From the NCBI GenBank assembly GCA_963815645.1, contig CAWFHL010000001.1:124001-188000 (forward strand): a stretch of 64,000 nt of DNA, given 5' to 3'. The position numbers were made by a program, and so were the translations under genes. This DNA comes from JBBRHQ01 sp963815645. GTDB lineage: Bacteria > Actinomycetota > Thermoleophilia > Solirubrobacterales > 70-9. The notes under the pieces are model-generated. The model saw only the letters and a list, made by a program, of their open reading frames with translations. It was not told the DNA's origin and ran no database searches. Each line of letters begins with the position of its first letter. Positions within the stretch are counted from its first letter, which is position 1. This document shows, piece after piece, positions 1-9,354 of this stretch.

Positions 1-918
1 CACCCGGGCAAAACGCCACCTTGGCATCGTGGGAAGCGAGGATCGCAATCTCGTCATCCGTCACAGCGATCGCGTGCGCAAGCACAAGCCTCGATCCAAG
101 CGCCGTCCAAGCGCGATCCATCCTTGTCATCGGTGTGCCTCCGTATCTGCTGCTCGGCGGAGCCGAGACTCCTCGACGAGTGGAGGCGACGTGATAGGTC
201 GTGCCAACACCGAGCCGCTCAGAGAGCTCACGCGCGCCGACGTGAAGCTCGGCGCTGCACGGCTCCTTGCCCTGGATGTTCACCCAGCAGCGGATCCGGC
301 CGTCGCCGCTGCCGTCGAGGTCCCGCACGCACGCCTCCAGCTCTGTCAATGCGCGCGCTGGCGGTCGGAAAGAAATGATGGTCAATCATCGCTCGCGTCC
401 ATCGCTTCGGGATGGACGTCGCCGGAGCGACGTCGGCCGCATGTCGGCCAGTGACACCGCGGATGCCGACCTCGGCCAGCGACCGGACACCGTAATCCGA
501 GGATCGTTGCATCGCCCCCATGTCGAGGAAGCATGTGGTGCCCGAGCCTGAAGCATCTCATGCCGCCGCAGGCATACGGCGAGGCCTCGTCCTCTGGCGT
601 CGAGCTGCCGTAGAACGGCATGATCCAGTGGAACACCCAGGTCCGGTATCGAGCCGAGTCCGGGAAGGCGGCTCGCGACAACGTCTCGGAAAGGTGAACG
701 TGCGTGTCGATGAAGCCGGGGCTCGCCCCGAGTCCGGTCGCCGTCCAACGTCACGTCGAACGATCGGGTCGAAGCGATCGGGCCACCTCCTCGCCGGACC
801 GACATCGAGCAGCTGGTCCCCCTCGACCACGAGAGCGGCGTCGTGGATCACACGATCTCGGAGTCGAACGTGATGGCGAACTCGAGCCCTTCACGAAGAT
901 GCGCTTGCGGCGGCTCAT
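1..918 (-). pseudogene. Amidohydrolase (SsnA/TrzA deaminase-like), partial, frame-disrupted
   Basis: This is the last gene of the long minus-strand run and continues past the left edge. Pieces in different frames join into a metal-dependent amidohydrolase: an N-terminal strand region with IHDAALVVEGDQLLDVGPA, a middle with AAFPDSARYRTWVFHWIMP, and near the edge HAIAVTDDEIAILASHD followed by VAFCPG, which resembles the VAHCPGSN segment of the cytosine deaminase / chlorohydrolase group. The ATG at 918 overlaps the stop of the upstream hydantoinase (ATGA), which supports this start and translational coupling. At least four frame changes occur, so as read it is not translatable. Expected activity is hydrolytic deamination or dechlorination of a ring substrate; the substrate is unknown. 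Confidence 0.7.
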
Positions 919-2297
919 AGCACCGGGATCGACTCGCCACGCCGAAGGAACTTGCCCTGCCCTTGCGACCCACGAAGGAACCGTCAGCCACGATCACCTG
1001 CCCCGAAACAGCACGATGTCGGGCGCCCCCGAACGACCTGCCCTTCGTACGGGTTGTAATCGCTCAAGCGTCGCCTGCGTCTCCGCGTCAGCAACGTCTC
1101 TGCTCCGGATCGAAGACGACGAGATCAGCGTCGGAGCCCGGCGGGATCTCACCCTTGCGCGGATAGCACCCGAATAGCTTGGCCGGGTTGGTGGAGATGA
1201 CCTCGACGAAGCGGTTCAGGGTCATGCGTCCCTGATCGACACCGAAGTGGTAGATCAGGGTGGTTCGCCACTCGATCCCCGGTACTCCGTTGGGGATCTT
1301 GGGGAAGTTCTCCCGACCCATCTGCTTCTGGTCCTTGAACCTGAATGGCGTGTGGTCGGTCGAGACGACCTGCAATTCATTCGTTCGAAGGCCCTTCCAC
1401 AGCCGATCCTGATCCATCGGAGTGCGAAGCGGAGGGCACATCACGTATTTCGAGCCGCCGAAGTCGGGCTCCTCCAGCTGCTCCTCGGTGAGCAGCAGGT
1501 ACTGGGGGCACGTCTCCGCGTATGCAGGCAGCCCCCGCTCGTGCGCCGCGACAACCGCCTCCAGTGCCAGCGCCGCGGCCAGGTGGACGACGTAGACCGG
1601 CACCCCAGCCAGTTCAGCGAGCGCGACGCACTTGCCGTCGCCTCCGATTCCGTTACCGGTGGCCTCGTTATCGCGTTGAACCGCGGGGCCCGTATGTCCC
1701 GCGGCGATCGCTTCCTCCTCCAAGAAGTCGATGACCCGGCCGTTCTCGCAGTGCATCAGCACGAAGCCGCCATTGTCCGCGCTGCGACGCATCGCCTTGA
1801 AGATGATGGCGTCGTCGACCATGCGGGCTCCCGGATAGGCCATGAACATCTTGAAGCTTGGAGAGCCCTCGCGGATCAACTCATCGATAGCCGGGAAGAA
1901 GGATCGGGCAGGTCGATGATGATCTGATGCAGGCTCCAGTCGACGACGGCCTTCTCATCTGCGCGGCTCGCCCACGCGCGTGTGACTCACGCGGGTCCTG
2001 GCCCTTCTGCTGGACTGGGAAGTCGATGATGGACGTCGTGCCGCCAATCGCTGCGGCGACCGTGCCGGAGTAGAAGTCGTCCGCCGTCACGGTGCCCTTC
2101 AAGGGGGTGTCGAGGTGCGTATGCGGGTCGACGCCCCCCGGGAAGCACGAGCTTCCCAGTCGCATCAATGACGTTCGTCCGTCGATTTCAGCGAATGTGC
2201 CGACAGCCTCGATCTGTCTCGTCCTCGATCAGGACATCGTCGGCGACGAGTTGCTCGTCGAGGTGATGACTCGGCCGCCGCTGATTATGGTCCTCAT
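915..2297 (-). pseudogene. Dihydropyrimidinase / D-hydantoinase, frame-disrupted
   Basis: Cyclic amidohydrolase that opens hydantoin or dihydropyrimidine rings to N-carbamoyl amino acids. The start MRTIISGGRVI is followed, after a frame change, by the metal-binding GGVDPHTHLDTPL and IGGTTSIIDFPVQ. A long clean stretch (1088-1879) holds FKMFMAYPGARMVDD with the carboxylated-lysine region, LMHCENG, YVVHL, AETCPQYL, VSTDHTPF and NPAKLFG. The C-terminus YNPYEGQVV and FLRRGESIPVL is in another frame. Total span equals about 461 codons, the usual family length, so the breaks are small indels rather than large losses. It starts 4 nt after the upstream amidohydrolase and its stop overlaps the next start. 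Family assignment is firm; the exact ring substrate is not known. Confidence 0.82.
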
Positions 2298-2301
2298 CGT
2301 G

Positions 2302-3313
2302 TCACCGCCCCACCGGCGTGGCGTCCTCGAGGTCGATGAGACTGGTGGCGGTCCCTCGGCCGACCATCGCCAGGTGCTCTTCCGAACAAGACCGACCGAC
2401 GTCAGCACGTCACGAAGCGATCGATACCGCCCGGAACATGTGGATAGTCTGATCCAAAAACAAGCTGCCCGGGCCCCGAACGTGTCCAACGCGCAGCTTG
2501 AGCGCTGGCCCGTGCATCGTCACGCTGTCGAAGTAGAGCTCGCCGATGATCTCCGACGGCGGGCGTTCGATATTCTCGCGGCATTCCGGGAACTGCCGGT
2601 AGTAGTTGTCGTAACGCGGAGCCACGAACGGCAAGGTCCCACCGAGATGCGTGAAGATCCAGTTGATGCCCGCAAAGCGGTCGAACGTTCCGGAGTACGC
2701 AAGGCGTCCGAGGCGAACAGCGGATCTGCCATGAAGCCCATGGCGAGCGCCATCGCATAGTCGCGGATGACAGTCTGTGGAGCACGGCACCGTCGGTGCA
2801 CGAACACCGTCGTCCGGTGCCGCGCAAGCTCCTCCCACAGCGGCGCGAAATGCTCATCGTCGAGGTGATGCGCGTCGATGTTCGTGCAGAGTGCCACGCC
2901 GACGACATTGGCAGCGCGAGCTCCCGTTCAACTCCTTCAGGGCCTCATCGACGGCAGGCAACGGAAGGCTCGATGAATATTCGCAGCCGCCCATTAGACC
3001 CGCCGCGAAATCGGAGAACTCGTCGTTCAGGTCCCGGGTGAGGGGCACGCGGATGTCCTCCGGGAACCGGAACACGTTCGGCGCGGACACCGACAGGACC
3101 TGAACGTCGACGCCAGCCTCATCCATCAGCTCGTATGCGATGCTCAGGAGGAGGAAGAGGCTGGGGCACGGCGAGCGCGACGCCGCCATCCTGCAGGACG
3201 ACCAGCCGCCCGTCGTCGCGGTAATAGTGAGTGAACCCGCTGTCATCTCGTCTGCATGCGTCGAGGTACGAGTCAGGATAGTGGTGGGAATGCACATCGA
3301 TGAGACCGAGCAC
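2302..3313 (-). pseudogene. Amidohydrolase family 2 (ACMSD-like), frame-disrupted
   Basis: TIM-barrel metal hydrolase/decarboxylase of the aminocarboxymuconate-semialdehyde decarboxylase family. The GTG start at 3313 follows an AGGGAG ribosome site and gives VLGLIDVHSHHYPD, with the HxH metal motif. Later pieces in three frames read LMDEAGVDVQVLSVS, INWIFTHLGGTLPFVAPR (family HxGG motif), IIGELYFDSVTMHGPALK and LVFGSDYPHVPGG, and the gene ends in LIDLEDATPVGR. The span is about 337 codons, normal for the family. It lies 44 nt after the SDR and 4 nt before the hydantoinase, so it is probably cotranscribed. The family catalyses non-oxidative decarboxylation or hydrolysis of ring-cleavage products; the substrate here is unknown. 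Confidence 0.78.
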
Positions 3314-3357
3314 AGCTCCCTCTCTGTGTCGACGCGTAATGGCATGCGTTCCTTGTG

Positions 3358-4143
3358 TCAGCCATGTAGCCCCACGTCCAGGAGTCCCTTCACCTGGGCG
3401 CCGTCGACAGGACGTGAGTCCCGCAGACGTAGCTTGCGCGTGGCGACGCGAGGAACTCGCGAGGCTGGCGACCTCCTCCGGCTCGCAGATTCGGCCAAGC
3501 GGAAGGGTGCCAAGCACGATGCCCCGTGCGGCCTATTGACTCGAGTCTCTGTCAAGGGCGAAGCGCTTCTCGAGTCCGTCCCAGCGATCGGTGTTCACGG
3601 GCCCAGGGTTGACGGTGTTGACCCGAACGCCATGACGTCCATACTGCTCAGCCATCGCAGCGGCGAAGTTGTTATCAGCGGCGTTCGCTACACCAGCGGT
3701 GAGCTCCCAGTATGAGGACTTCATACCGTCGTTCCCAACGACGAGCACGACACTCCCTGACTCTCGCTCTCTCATATGCGGCAGGATCACGCTGCAGCAT
3801 CGGACGTAGCCCATGAACTTGACTGAAGACTGCTCATCCACTGGTCCTCCGTCAGCTCCTCGAGCAGGCCACCCGGGGTGCTGCCCGCGCAGGTGACAGG
3901 ATGTCGATGTCGTCCGAAAGCCTCGATCGCCGATTCATGAGTTCGGTGGACGTCGGCCTGGACGCTCATGTCGCCCGGAAAGGGAAGACGGTGCTGCCGG
4001 TGGCGCTGCTCAACTCCTCGGCCGCCTGGGTGAGACGGCCTTCATCTCGAGCCGTGACGGCCAGTTCGCAGCCCATCCTCGGCGAGAAGTCGGGCGGTCT
4101 CGCAACCAATGCCCTTGCTGCCTCCGGTCACGATCGCCTTCAA
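3358..4143 (-). pseudogene. Short-chain dehydrogenase/reductase, frame-disrupted
   Basis: Classical SDR. The N-terminus KAIVTGGSKGIGCETARLL carries the TGxxxGIG cofactor loop and starts at a TTG (4143), with no ATG available in frame. The middle contains VVGNDGMKSSYWELTAGVAN and the following YG..GVRVNTVNPGPVNTD. The C-terminus, after a frame shift, ends VDGAQVKGLLDVGLHG. Span is 262 codons, the standard SDR size. The catalytic Ser/Tyr area (SSYWE) looks modified relative to the usual YxxxK, with no clear downstream lysine, so activity is doubtful or the frame is corrupted there. It sits between the M24 gene (46 nt) and the amidohydrolase (44 nt) in the catabolic run. Confidence 0.75.
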
Positions 4144-4189
4144 ACCGAGCCAGACCCTAGATCCTCGAATTCGCCGTCTGTTCTCGATC

Positions 4190-5405
4190 CTACTCGATTA
4201 CAAGTAGCTCGTCGGTGTTCGTCACGTCGGACAGGAGTTCGTATCGTACGTCAGAAGTCCCTCCTGGTCTACTGCGACGATGTCCTTGACCTGAAAGCCG
4301 ATAGGCGCCCGGGAGCAGAGACCACGGGCTCCGTGCCAAGCACCATCCCCGCCTCAATATGGGTGTCTCCATAGCTCCCGATGTACGGCTCCTCGTGAAC
4401 GAAGAGTCCGATGCCATGACCTACAAAGCTCAGCGACTCCCACCCGAGACTCCGAAAGCGATCGGAGACCGTGCGATAAACCTCCGCTCCGCTCGCTCCG
4501 TCACGGATCGAGTCGAAGATGAGATCGCGGCAAACCACGATGTTGGACCAGATGTCGCGGACCTCGGGCGCTGCTTCCTGTACTACAGCCGTCCGGCAGA
4601 TGCCGGTGTGGTAGCCGTTGAGTGTCCCGAACACTTCAAGGCGGACGACATCTCCCCGCTGGAGCTCCCGCGTGGTCGGGCCCACGTTGGGAAACTGGCT
4701 GCGCTCGCCGCTCCCCAGAATCAGCCACTTGAAGCTGTCGGCGCCCAGGGTGAGTAGCTTCGTCGTGGCCGCAGCAGCCAGGTCCCTCTCGTTGTCGCCG
4801 GGGCGAACAGTCTCGATCGCCTCCTTGATGGCACGATCGGTGATGCGGGCGCAGCCGCCGCATGAGCTCGAGCTCGCGCGGTGTCTTTATCAGCCTGAGT
4901 CGGTTGAAGATCGTGTGCGCGGGGTGCCATCGTGCACCTCGGGGAGCAGCCCCGTGAGCTGCTCCATGTCGCGAGCCGGCAGGTAGTCGGTCTCGATCCC
5001 CACCCTTGCGGCCTCCAGGCCCAGATCCTCGAGGAGACCGGCGAGCACCGGCATCGCGTCCTCGGCGAACTCCTCCCAGACCCGCACCTCGGTCTGCGCC
5101 TCGAGCGCCCGAACAGTGGAGGCCTCCATATCGACCGCGTACAGGGAGCTCGGCGTCACGCGTCATCACCACCGCTGCGTGGCGCCACCGCAGAATCGGT
5201 TGGGAAGGAACGACAAAGCCGGCCACGTACGCAAAGTTCTCGGGGGACATCGCGATCAAGCCATCGAGGTCCTCGGCCTCCATCGCCCGACGCACTTCTC
5301 CAGGATGTCCTGGTTCACCGGCTCCGCCCTCGATCCGGCGTTGCCGGCCCGCCCGTTCCTGCGTCCGGACAGCGCCCGGAACCGATCGGGCCTGAATGGC
5401 TTCAT
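4190..5405 (-). pseudogene. M24 family peptidase (creatinase/prolidase-like), frame-disrupted
   Basis: Pita-bread fold metalloenzyme of the Xaa-Pro dipeptidase/creatinase family. The ATG at 5405 overlaps the stop of the FAD oxidase (ATGA). The N-terminal domain has AMEAEDLDGLIAMSPENFAY and PILRWRHAAVVMTRDAE. The catalytic domain (4269-4685) reads LQRGDVVRLEVFGTLNGYHT, then GHGIGLFVHEEPY and GMVLGTEP, matching family metal-ligand regions; the first ligand appears as RLEVFG where metallopeptidases usually have D, which would fit a creatinase-like non-metallo member. The C-terminus ends at 4190. Length is about 405 codons, as expected. In context with an amine oxidase, hydantoinase and carbamoyl-amidase-like gene, a creatinase-type C-N hydrolase is plausible but unproven. 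Confidence 0.78.
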
Positions 5406-6625
5406 GTGATAGCCGGTTCCGCTCCCGTCAGGAGATCCGCCACGAGGCAAGCGGTGATCGGCGCCAGGTGCAGCCCCTTCATCGCGTGACCGGTCGCGAA
5501 GATCATGTTCTCGATGCGGCCCGAGCGGCCGATCACGGGGAGCCCATCGGGGGCGCAAGGGCGGATTCCCCGCCACACCTCGGTTACCCGGCTCCGGCTG
5601 ATCTCGCGGAGCGTCCGGTTTCCCGCCTCGAGGGTGGCCATTGCCCGACCCCGGTCCAAGCGCATGTCGAGACCGGTGAGCTGCAGGGTCCCCGAGAGGC
5701 GAAGCCGATCCTCGAACGGAGTCGCGATGACTCGCGCCTCCTGCATGTACACGGGAACCGATGGATCGGAGCTCGCTCGCTCGAGATCGACGTGGTACCC
5801 CTTCGCGCCCTCGATCGGAACGGGCCGCCCTACATGGCGGCTCATCTCCGCGGCCCAGGCTCCGTTCGCGACCACGACGTGGCGCGGCGTCACATCCCCA
5901 TGTGCGGTCTCCAGGGCCTCGACCCGAGTTCCGTTCAGCCGCACGCCGAAGACCTCGGCTCTCGTCCGTATCAGGGCTCCGGTGTCTACCGCCGCCTCCG
6001 CGATGGCTCGCAGGAAGCGCTCCGGATCGCACTGCGCCTCGCCGGGATAGAACACTCCGCCCACAACCCGGTCGGACAGCGCGGGTTCGAGCTCCCTTGC
6101 CTGCTCTCCGGTCAGGACGTCCGATTTGCTCCCCTGCGCGGCGAGGGCCTCCGCCTCGGTCTTGCCAGCTTCGAAGCCCCGATCAGTTTCATAGATGTTC
6201 AGTGCCCCGTGTGCGCGTAGGCCCGTATCCAAGCCGTCGGAGGCGTACTGCTCATGTAGGACGAGACTGCTGAGACTGAGCTCGCGAAGGGCATGGGTTC
6301 CAGCACGGACCCTGCTCGACCGCGCCGCAACCATAAATCGAAGCAGCCACGGGATCAGCGCCGGCCGCAGCCGCATCGAGAACGGGCTGTCGCTTCGCGC
6401 CATGTAACGCAACCCCTCTCGGACGGCACTCGGCGTGGGCAGGGGCGTGCTGTGGGCAGGCGAGAGCAGCCCGGCGCTCCCCGCCGAACAGCTTGCCAGC
6501 AGGTCGCCAGCGCGTTCGAAGACCACGGGCTTGAGGCCGCGCCTGGCCAACTCGAGCGCCGCTACCAGCCCGATCGAACCCCCGCCCACGATGGCGACGT
6601 CGGGAGTCCGCCAGTCGGAGCTCAT
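5402..6625 (-). CDS. FAD-dependent amino acid/amine oxidase (DAO family)
   Basis: Flavoprotein of the D-amino acid / sarcosine / glycine oxidase superfamily, 407 residues, intact. The dinucleotide motif DVAIVGGGSIGLVAALELA is at the N-terminus and is followed by VVFERAG and a CSAGSAGLLSPAH segment. The substrate domain has QCDPERFLRAIAEAA. The C-terminus carries EVWRGIRPCAPDGLPVIG and FATGHAMKGLHLAP, typical of glycine oxidase / DadA-like proteins. The ATG at 6625 is chosen because an AGGTGGGG ribosome site precedes it and it overlaps the stop of the upstream gene (ATGA); the ORF could extend further upstream but without support. The likely role is oxidation of a secondary amine or amino acid released by the preceding hydrolases. 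Confidence 0.88.
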   Translation of the reverse strand: MSSDWRTPDVAIVGGGSIGLVAALELARRGLKPVVFERAGDLLASCSAGSAGLLSPAHSTPLPTPSAVREGLRYMARSDSPFSMRLRPALIPWLLRFMVAARSSRVRAGTHALRELSLSSLVLHEQYASDGLDTGLRAHGALNIYETDRGFEAGKTEAEALAAQGSKSDVLTGEQARELEPALSDRVVGGVFYPGEAQCDPERFLRAIAEAAVDTGALIRTRAEVFGVRLNGTRVEALETAHGDVTPRHVVVANGAWAAEMSRHVGRPVPIEGAKGYHVDLERASSDPSVPVYMQEARVIATPFEDRLRLSGTLQLTGLDMRLDRGRAMATLEAGNRTLREISRSRVTEVWRGIRPCAPDGLPVIGRSGRIENMIFATGHAMKGLHLAPITACLVADLLTGAEPAIT

Positions 6626-7578
6626 TGCCCCACCTGAGTCGCGCTCGTCCTCGCCGCGGCGCCGCGGCGCCGTTCGTCTTCGATCTCCTCGATGTAGCGG
6701 CGAAGACCCGATCCACTGGCTCTCGCCTACGGTCACAGGAGCACGCCGACCCAGCCCCTGGCCCACACCGCCCGGTGCCCGAGCTCGGCGGCGAGGTCGA
6801 TATCGGCGTGGTCAGGGGGAGGGGCGATATCGAGGATGAGGCTCCCCGGGGGAAGCGCCTCGAGGATCTCGCGACCGACCACTTGCGCGGGAACGGTGGA
6901 GAACACCATGTGAAGCCTCACGGCCAGCGGCGGCAGCTCCTCGAGAGGATGGTGAATCGCGCCGTCGGCGTAGGCGGCCGCCCGCTGAATCGGGTTCCGC
7001 GCCGCAACGTGTACCCGGGCTCCCAGCGCGAGAAGGCGGCGCGCCAGCAACGATCCGATGTTGCCGTAGCCGACCACGACGATGCTCGCGCCGTTGATCG
7101 TGATGTCCGTGTTCTCGATCGCGAGCTGGATCGCGCCCTCTACGACCGCCGGCGCGCGCAGCAGCATGAGCTCACGATCCGGGTCGTACTCGTGGATGCT
7201 GACCCCGGCCTTCTCCGCCGCTTCCCGGAACTCTGGGGTTGCCCTGCCGAGGAACACGTGTGCCCCGGGGGCCAGGACGCCTAGCAATTGAGCGTCCGCT
7301 GTGATCCGGCGCTCAGCGTGAGGGGCATACACCTCAAGTCCAACACCCACCGGGATCGGAAGGAAGAGATAGTTCGCCCCGGTGACGGCGTCCAGGGGGT
7401 CATCCGCCAGCCCTACGCGGGGGATCCCCTCGGCCGGCCACGGCACCCCGAACACGCGCACGGCGGCGCCCGTCGCGGCGGCCCGGCGAGCGATCTCCGG
7501 GTCACGCTCATCGCCACCCACGACGGCGATCCGGAGTCGCTCCCACGCCACGCCGGCCTCCTGCTCGGTACCGATCAA
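6622..7578 (-). CDS. Dipicolinate synthase subunit A-like protein (DpaA/SpoVFA family)
   Basis: NAD(P)-binding Rossmann protein resembling the A subunit of dipicolinate synthase. Residues 16-25 give LRIAVVGGDE; the family segment DDPLDAVTGANYLFLPIPVG follows; the second dinucleotide fold has ASIVVVGYGNIGSLLARRLL; near the end GSLILDIAPPPD is seen. The TTG start at 7578 overlaps the VOC stop (TTGA). The first frame stops at 6733, but the family C-terminus (LGRRAPVTVGESQWIG, then RRYIEEIEDERR) continues through two small frame shifts to 6622, overlapping the oxidase ATG. No spore genes are nearby. In this operon it more likely acts as a reductase or dehydrogenase on a pyridine- or lactam-type intermediate; this is inference. 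Confidence 0.8.
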
Positions 7579-7943
7579 GTCTCGTCCTCCGCGAACAGCT
7601 CGATCCGGTTGCCGTCGGGATCGCCCAGATACACCGTGAGCCCGTAGACGCCGGGGCCCACGTCCTTGTAGACGGTGACCCCTTCCTCGAGAGCGCGGCG
7701 GGCGATCTCCCGGATATTGGAAGTACGGAAGGCGATGTGCTCAACGGCGCCGGCCGTACCGGGTCCGCCGCTGGTGAGTCCGAGGCCCTCGTTCGTGACA
7801 GTCAACGGACGCCCATCGGTGAACTCCCCACGGCTGCGGACGGTGAATCCGAGGAAATCGAGGAAGAAGCGCTCGGACCGCTCGAGGTCGGTGCTCTGTA
7901 GGAGCAGGTGATGGAGGCCTCGCGAACCGGCGGTCTCACTCAT
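7575..7943 (-). CDS. VOC (glyoxalase/dioxygenase) family protein
   Basis: Small metalloprotein of the vicinal-oxygen-chelate superfamily, 122 residues, starting MSETAGSRGLHHLLLQSTD. The two beta-alpha-beta modules are visible: LHHLLLQSTDLERSERFF with a metal His, VEHIAFRTSNIREIARRA with a second His, and a closing LGDPDGNRIELFAED with the terminal Glu ligand. Its ATG overlaps the tautomerase stop and its own stop overlaps the next start, so it is translationally coupled on both sides. VOC members include isomerases, lyases and ring-cleaving dioxygenases; with no other dioxygenase in the window it is a candidate ring-modifying enzyme, but the reaction cannot be read from sequence. Confidence 0.85.
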   Translation of the reverse strand: MSETAGSRGLHHLLLQSTDLERSERFFLDFLGFTVRSRGEFTDGRPLTVTNEGLGLTSGGPGTAGAVEHIAFRTSNIREIARRALEEGVTVYKDVGPGVYGLTVYLGDPDGNRIELFAEDET

Positions 7944-8140
7944 GGCTTCAGGTCTGTGCGATCGATGCCGAGCAGTCCGCCTCGGCCCCAGCTCTCCTTG
8001 GTCATCTCGCGGAACGTGACCTGCACGGCCTCGCGGCGAGCGTCGGCGGCCTCCACGAGAAGGTCGGTCACCCCCGCGATAACCGCTTGCCTCTGCTCCA
8101 GCGTGCGCCCTTCCAGCCACTCGATCGTTACGTTCGGCAT
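7940..8140 (-). CDS. 4-oxalocrotonate tautomerase family protein
   Basis: Short tautomerase of 66 residues beginning MPNVTIEWLEGRT. After Met removal, the catalytic N-terminal proline is present. The helix LEQRQAVIAGVTDLLVEA and the strand AVQVTFREM match the 4-OT fold, which assembles as a hexamer. The longer upstream start was rejected because the Pro must be residue 2. The stop overlaps the VOC start (ATGA). 4-OT enzymes ketonise dienols produced after ring cleavage, so its presence beside a VOC protein and an ACMSD-like gene points to an aromatic or heterocyclic degradation branch. Confidence 0.9.
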   Translation of the reverse strand: MPNVTIEWLEGRTLEQRQAVIAGVTDLLVEAADARREAVQVTFREMTKESWGRGGLLGIDRTDLKP

Positions 8141-8214
8141 GACATCACCCCTTTCGTGCACTACTGACCTTGTTTGCTCGGTTGCCACTCGGATCTATCC
8201 CAGCCTCCACGAAC

Positions 8215-9348
8215 TCAGACCGCTGGGGCACTTTCCCGGCTCGCGATCCCCTCCCACAGGTACGTCGGAACCTCCGCACCGGCCAGCCCGAGCAGCCCCA
8301 AGCGACTGAGCGTCAGACCCTCGGAGCGATAGTCACGGCCGGTCAGAATCGATCCGACGGTGATCAGGGCATCCATTAGCGGCGTCCGCACTCCCAGCGA
8401 CCGGCCCAGCTCCGCCCATGGGACGAGCCCCCACCCCACGTCCTCGTGGAGATACCGGTGATCGAGGGTCGGCGGAGCCTTGATCCAACGGTTAGGGGCG
8501 CTTGCCTGTAGCGCCGCATGAGCCGTACCGCTTGCTGCCGCCGCCTCTGTGGTGTAACCCATGTCGTAAAACAGTTGGACGAAGGGTTTTGTGGGCACGC
8601 CAGCAGCGCTGGCCACGGTGCGACGCTCCTTGTCAAGGGCATCGATTACCCGGCCGACGGCCGGCGTGGTTCCCTCGTAGTAGAAGAGGTAATCGCCACT
8701 CGTGTGCTCGACCCAGCCGGCGTTGCAGATGATCTGCGGGGGATGCTCCACCGCATTGATGTCCATGAACCCGGTCTCCAACACGTCACCGGCCTCACCG
8801 ATGGCGGGATACAGGTCCTGGAGAAGCTCAAAGAGTTCCGCCTGCCACTTGCCCGGAAATGCTGCAAAGGGCAGGTGGGGCGTCACTTGCATGATCCTGA
8901 CCGCTGTCGGCCCGGTCATACGACACGCGTAAGCAAGTGTGCTTACCTCGCACGTCCGAACGTCGGTTCGCCCCGTCGCTCGATAGATCTCATGGGCTAG
9001 GAACAGGCCGCCGCCCATGTGACCTGGGTTCAGGAACACGAGCCCGTCCGGTGGGAGCACTGCGCCGAGCTCCCGGGCGAAGAACGGGTGCGCGGAGGTT
9101 GGGACGGCGAGCATGACCAACTCGGAGCCCCACACGGCCTCCCTGATGTCGTCGGTCACGACCGGGAGCTCGACGAATCCCTCGCCGGCGGGTCCGTTCC
9201 ACTCCAGGCCGCCTCGCTCGATCAGTGGCTTGAGCCTCTCCAAGGACCGGTTGTACAGCCGGACGTCGAAGCCGCGGGCGGCAAGATCAGCTGCTGCCGC
9301 GCACCCACCGTTTCCGGCTCCGAGGATGGCGACGGAGCGGACGGTCAC
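8215..9348 (-). CDS. NAD/NADP octopine/nopaline dehydrogenase family protein
   Basis: Intact 377-residue oxidoreductase. The N-terminal Rossmann motif is SVAILGAGNGGCAAAADLAA, followed by VRLYNR. The linker has VMLAVPTSAHPFFARELG and FLNPGHMGGGLF, and the C-terminal all-helical domain begins about residue 185 with FMDINAVEHPPQIICNAG, containing the family His. This architecture is that of opine dehydrogenases, which form or split N-(carboxyalkyl) amino acids. It starts at a GTG or ATG 6 nt downstream of the enolase-family gene, so the two are coupled. In a degradative operon it could release an amino acid and a 2-oxoacid from an opine-like intermediate, or act on an unrelated hydroxyacid. Confidence 0.87.
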   Translation of the reverse strand: MTVRSVAILGAGNGGCAAAADLAARGFDVRLYNRSLERLKPLIERGGLEWNGPAGEGFVELPVVTDDIREAVWGSELVMLAVPTSAHPFFARELGAVLPPDGLVFLNPGHMGGGLFLAHEIYRATGRTDVRTCEVSTLAYACRMTGPTAVRIMQVTPHLPFAAFPGKWQAELFELLQDLYPAIGEAGDVLETGFMDINAVEHPPQIICNAGWVEHTSGDYLFYYEGTTPAVGRVIDALDKERRTVASAAGVPTKPFVQLFYDMGYTTEAAAASGTAHAALQASAPNRWIKAPPTLDHRYLHEDVGWGLVPWAELGRSLGVRTPLMDALITVGSILTGRDYRSEGLTLSRLGLLGLAGAEVPTYLWEGIASRESAPAV

Positions 9349-9354
9349 CGCCAG

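Noticed and set aside
6622..7578. Sporulation locus suggested by the DpaA-like protein
   Set aside because: No dpaB or other spore genes are present, and the gene is embedded in a catabolic operon with coupled start codons.
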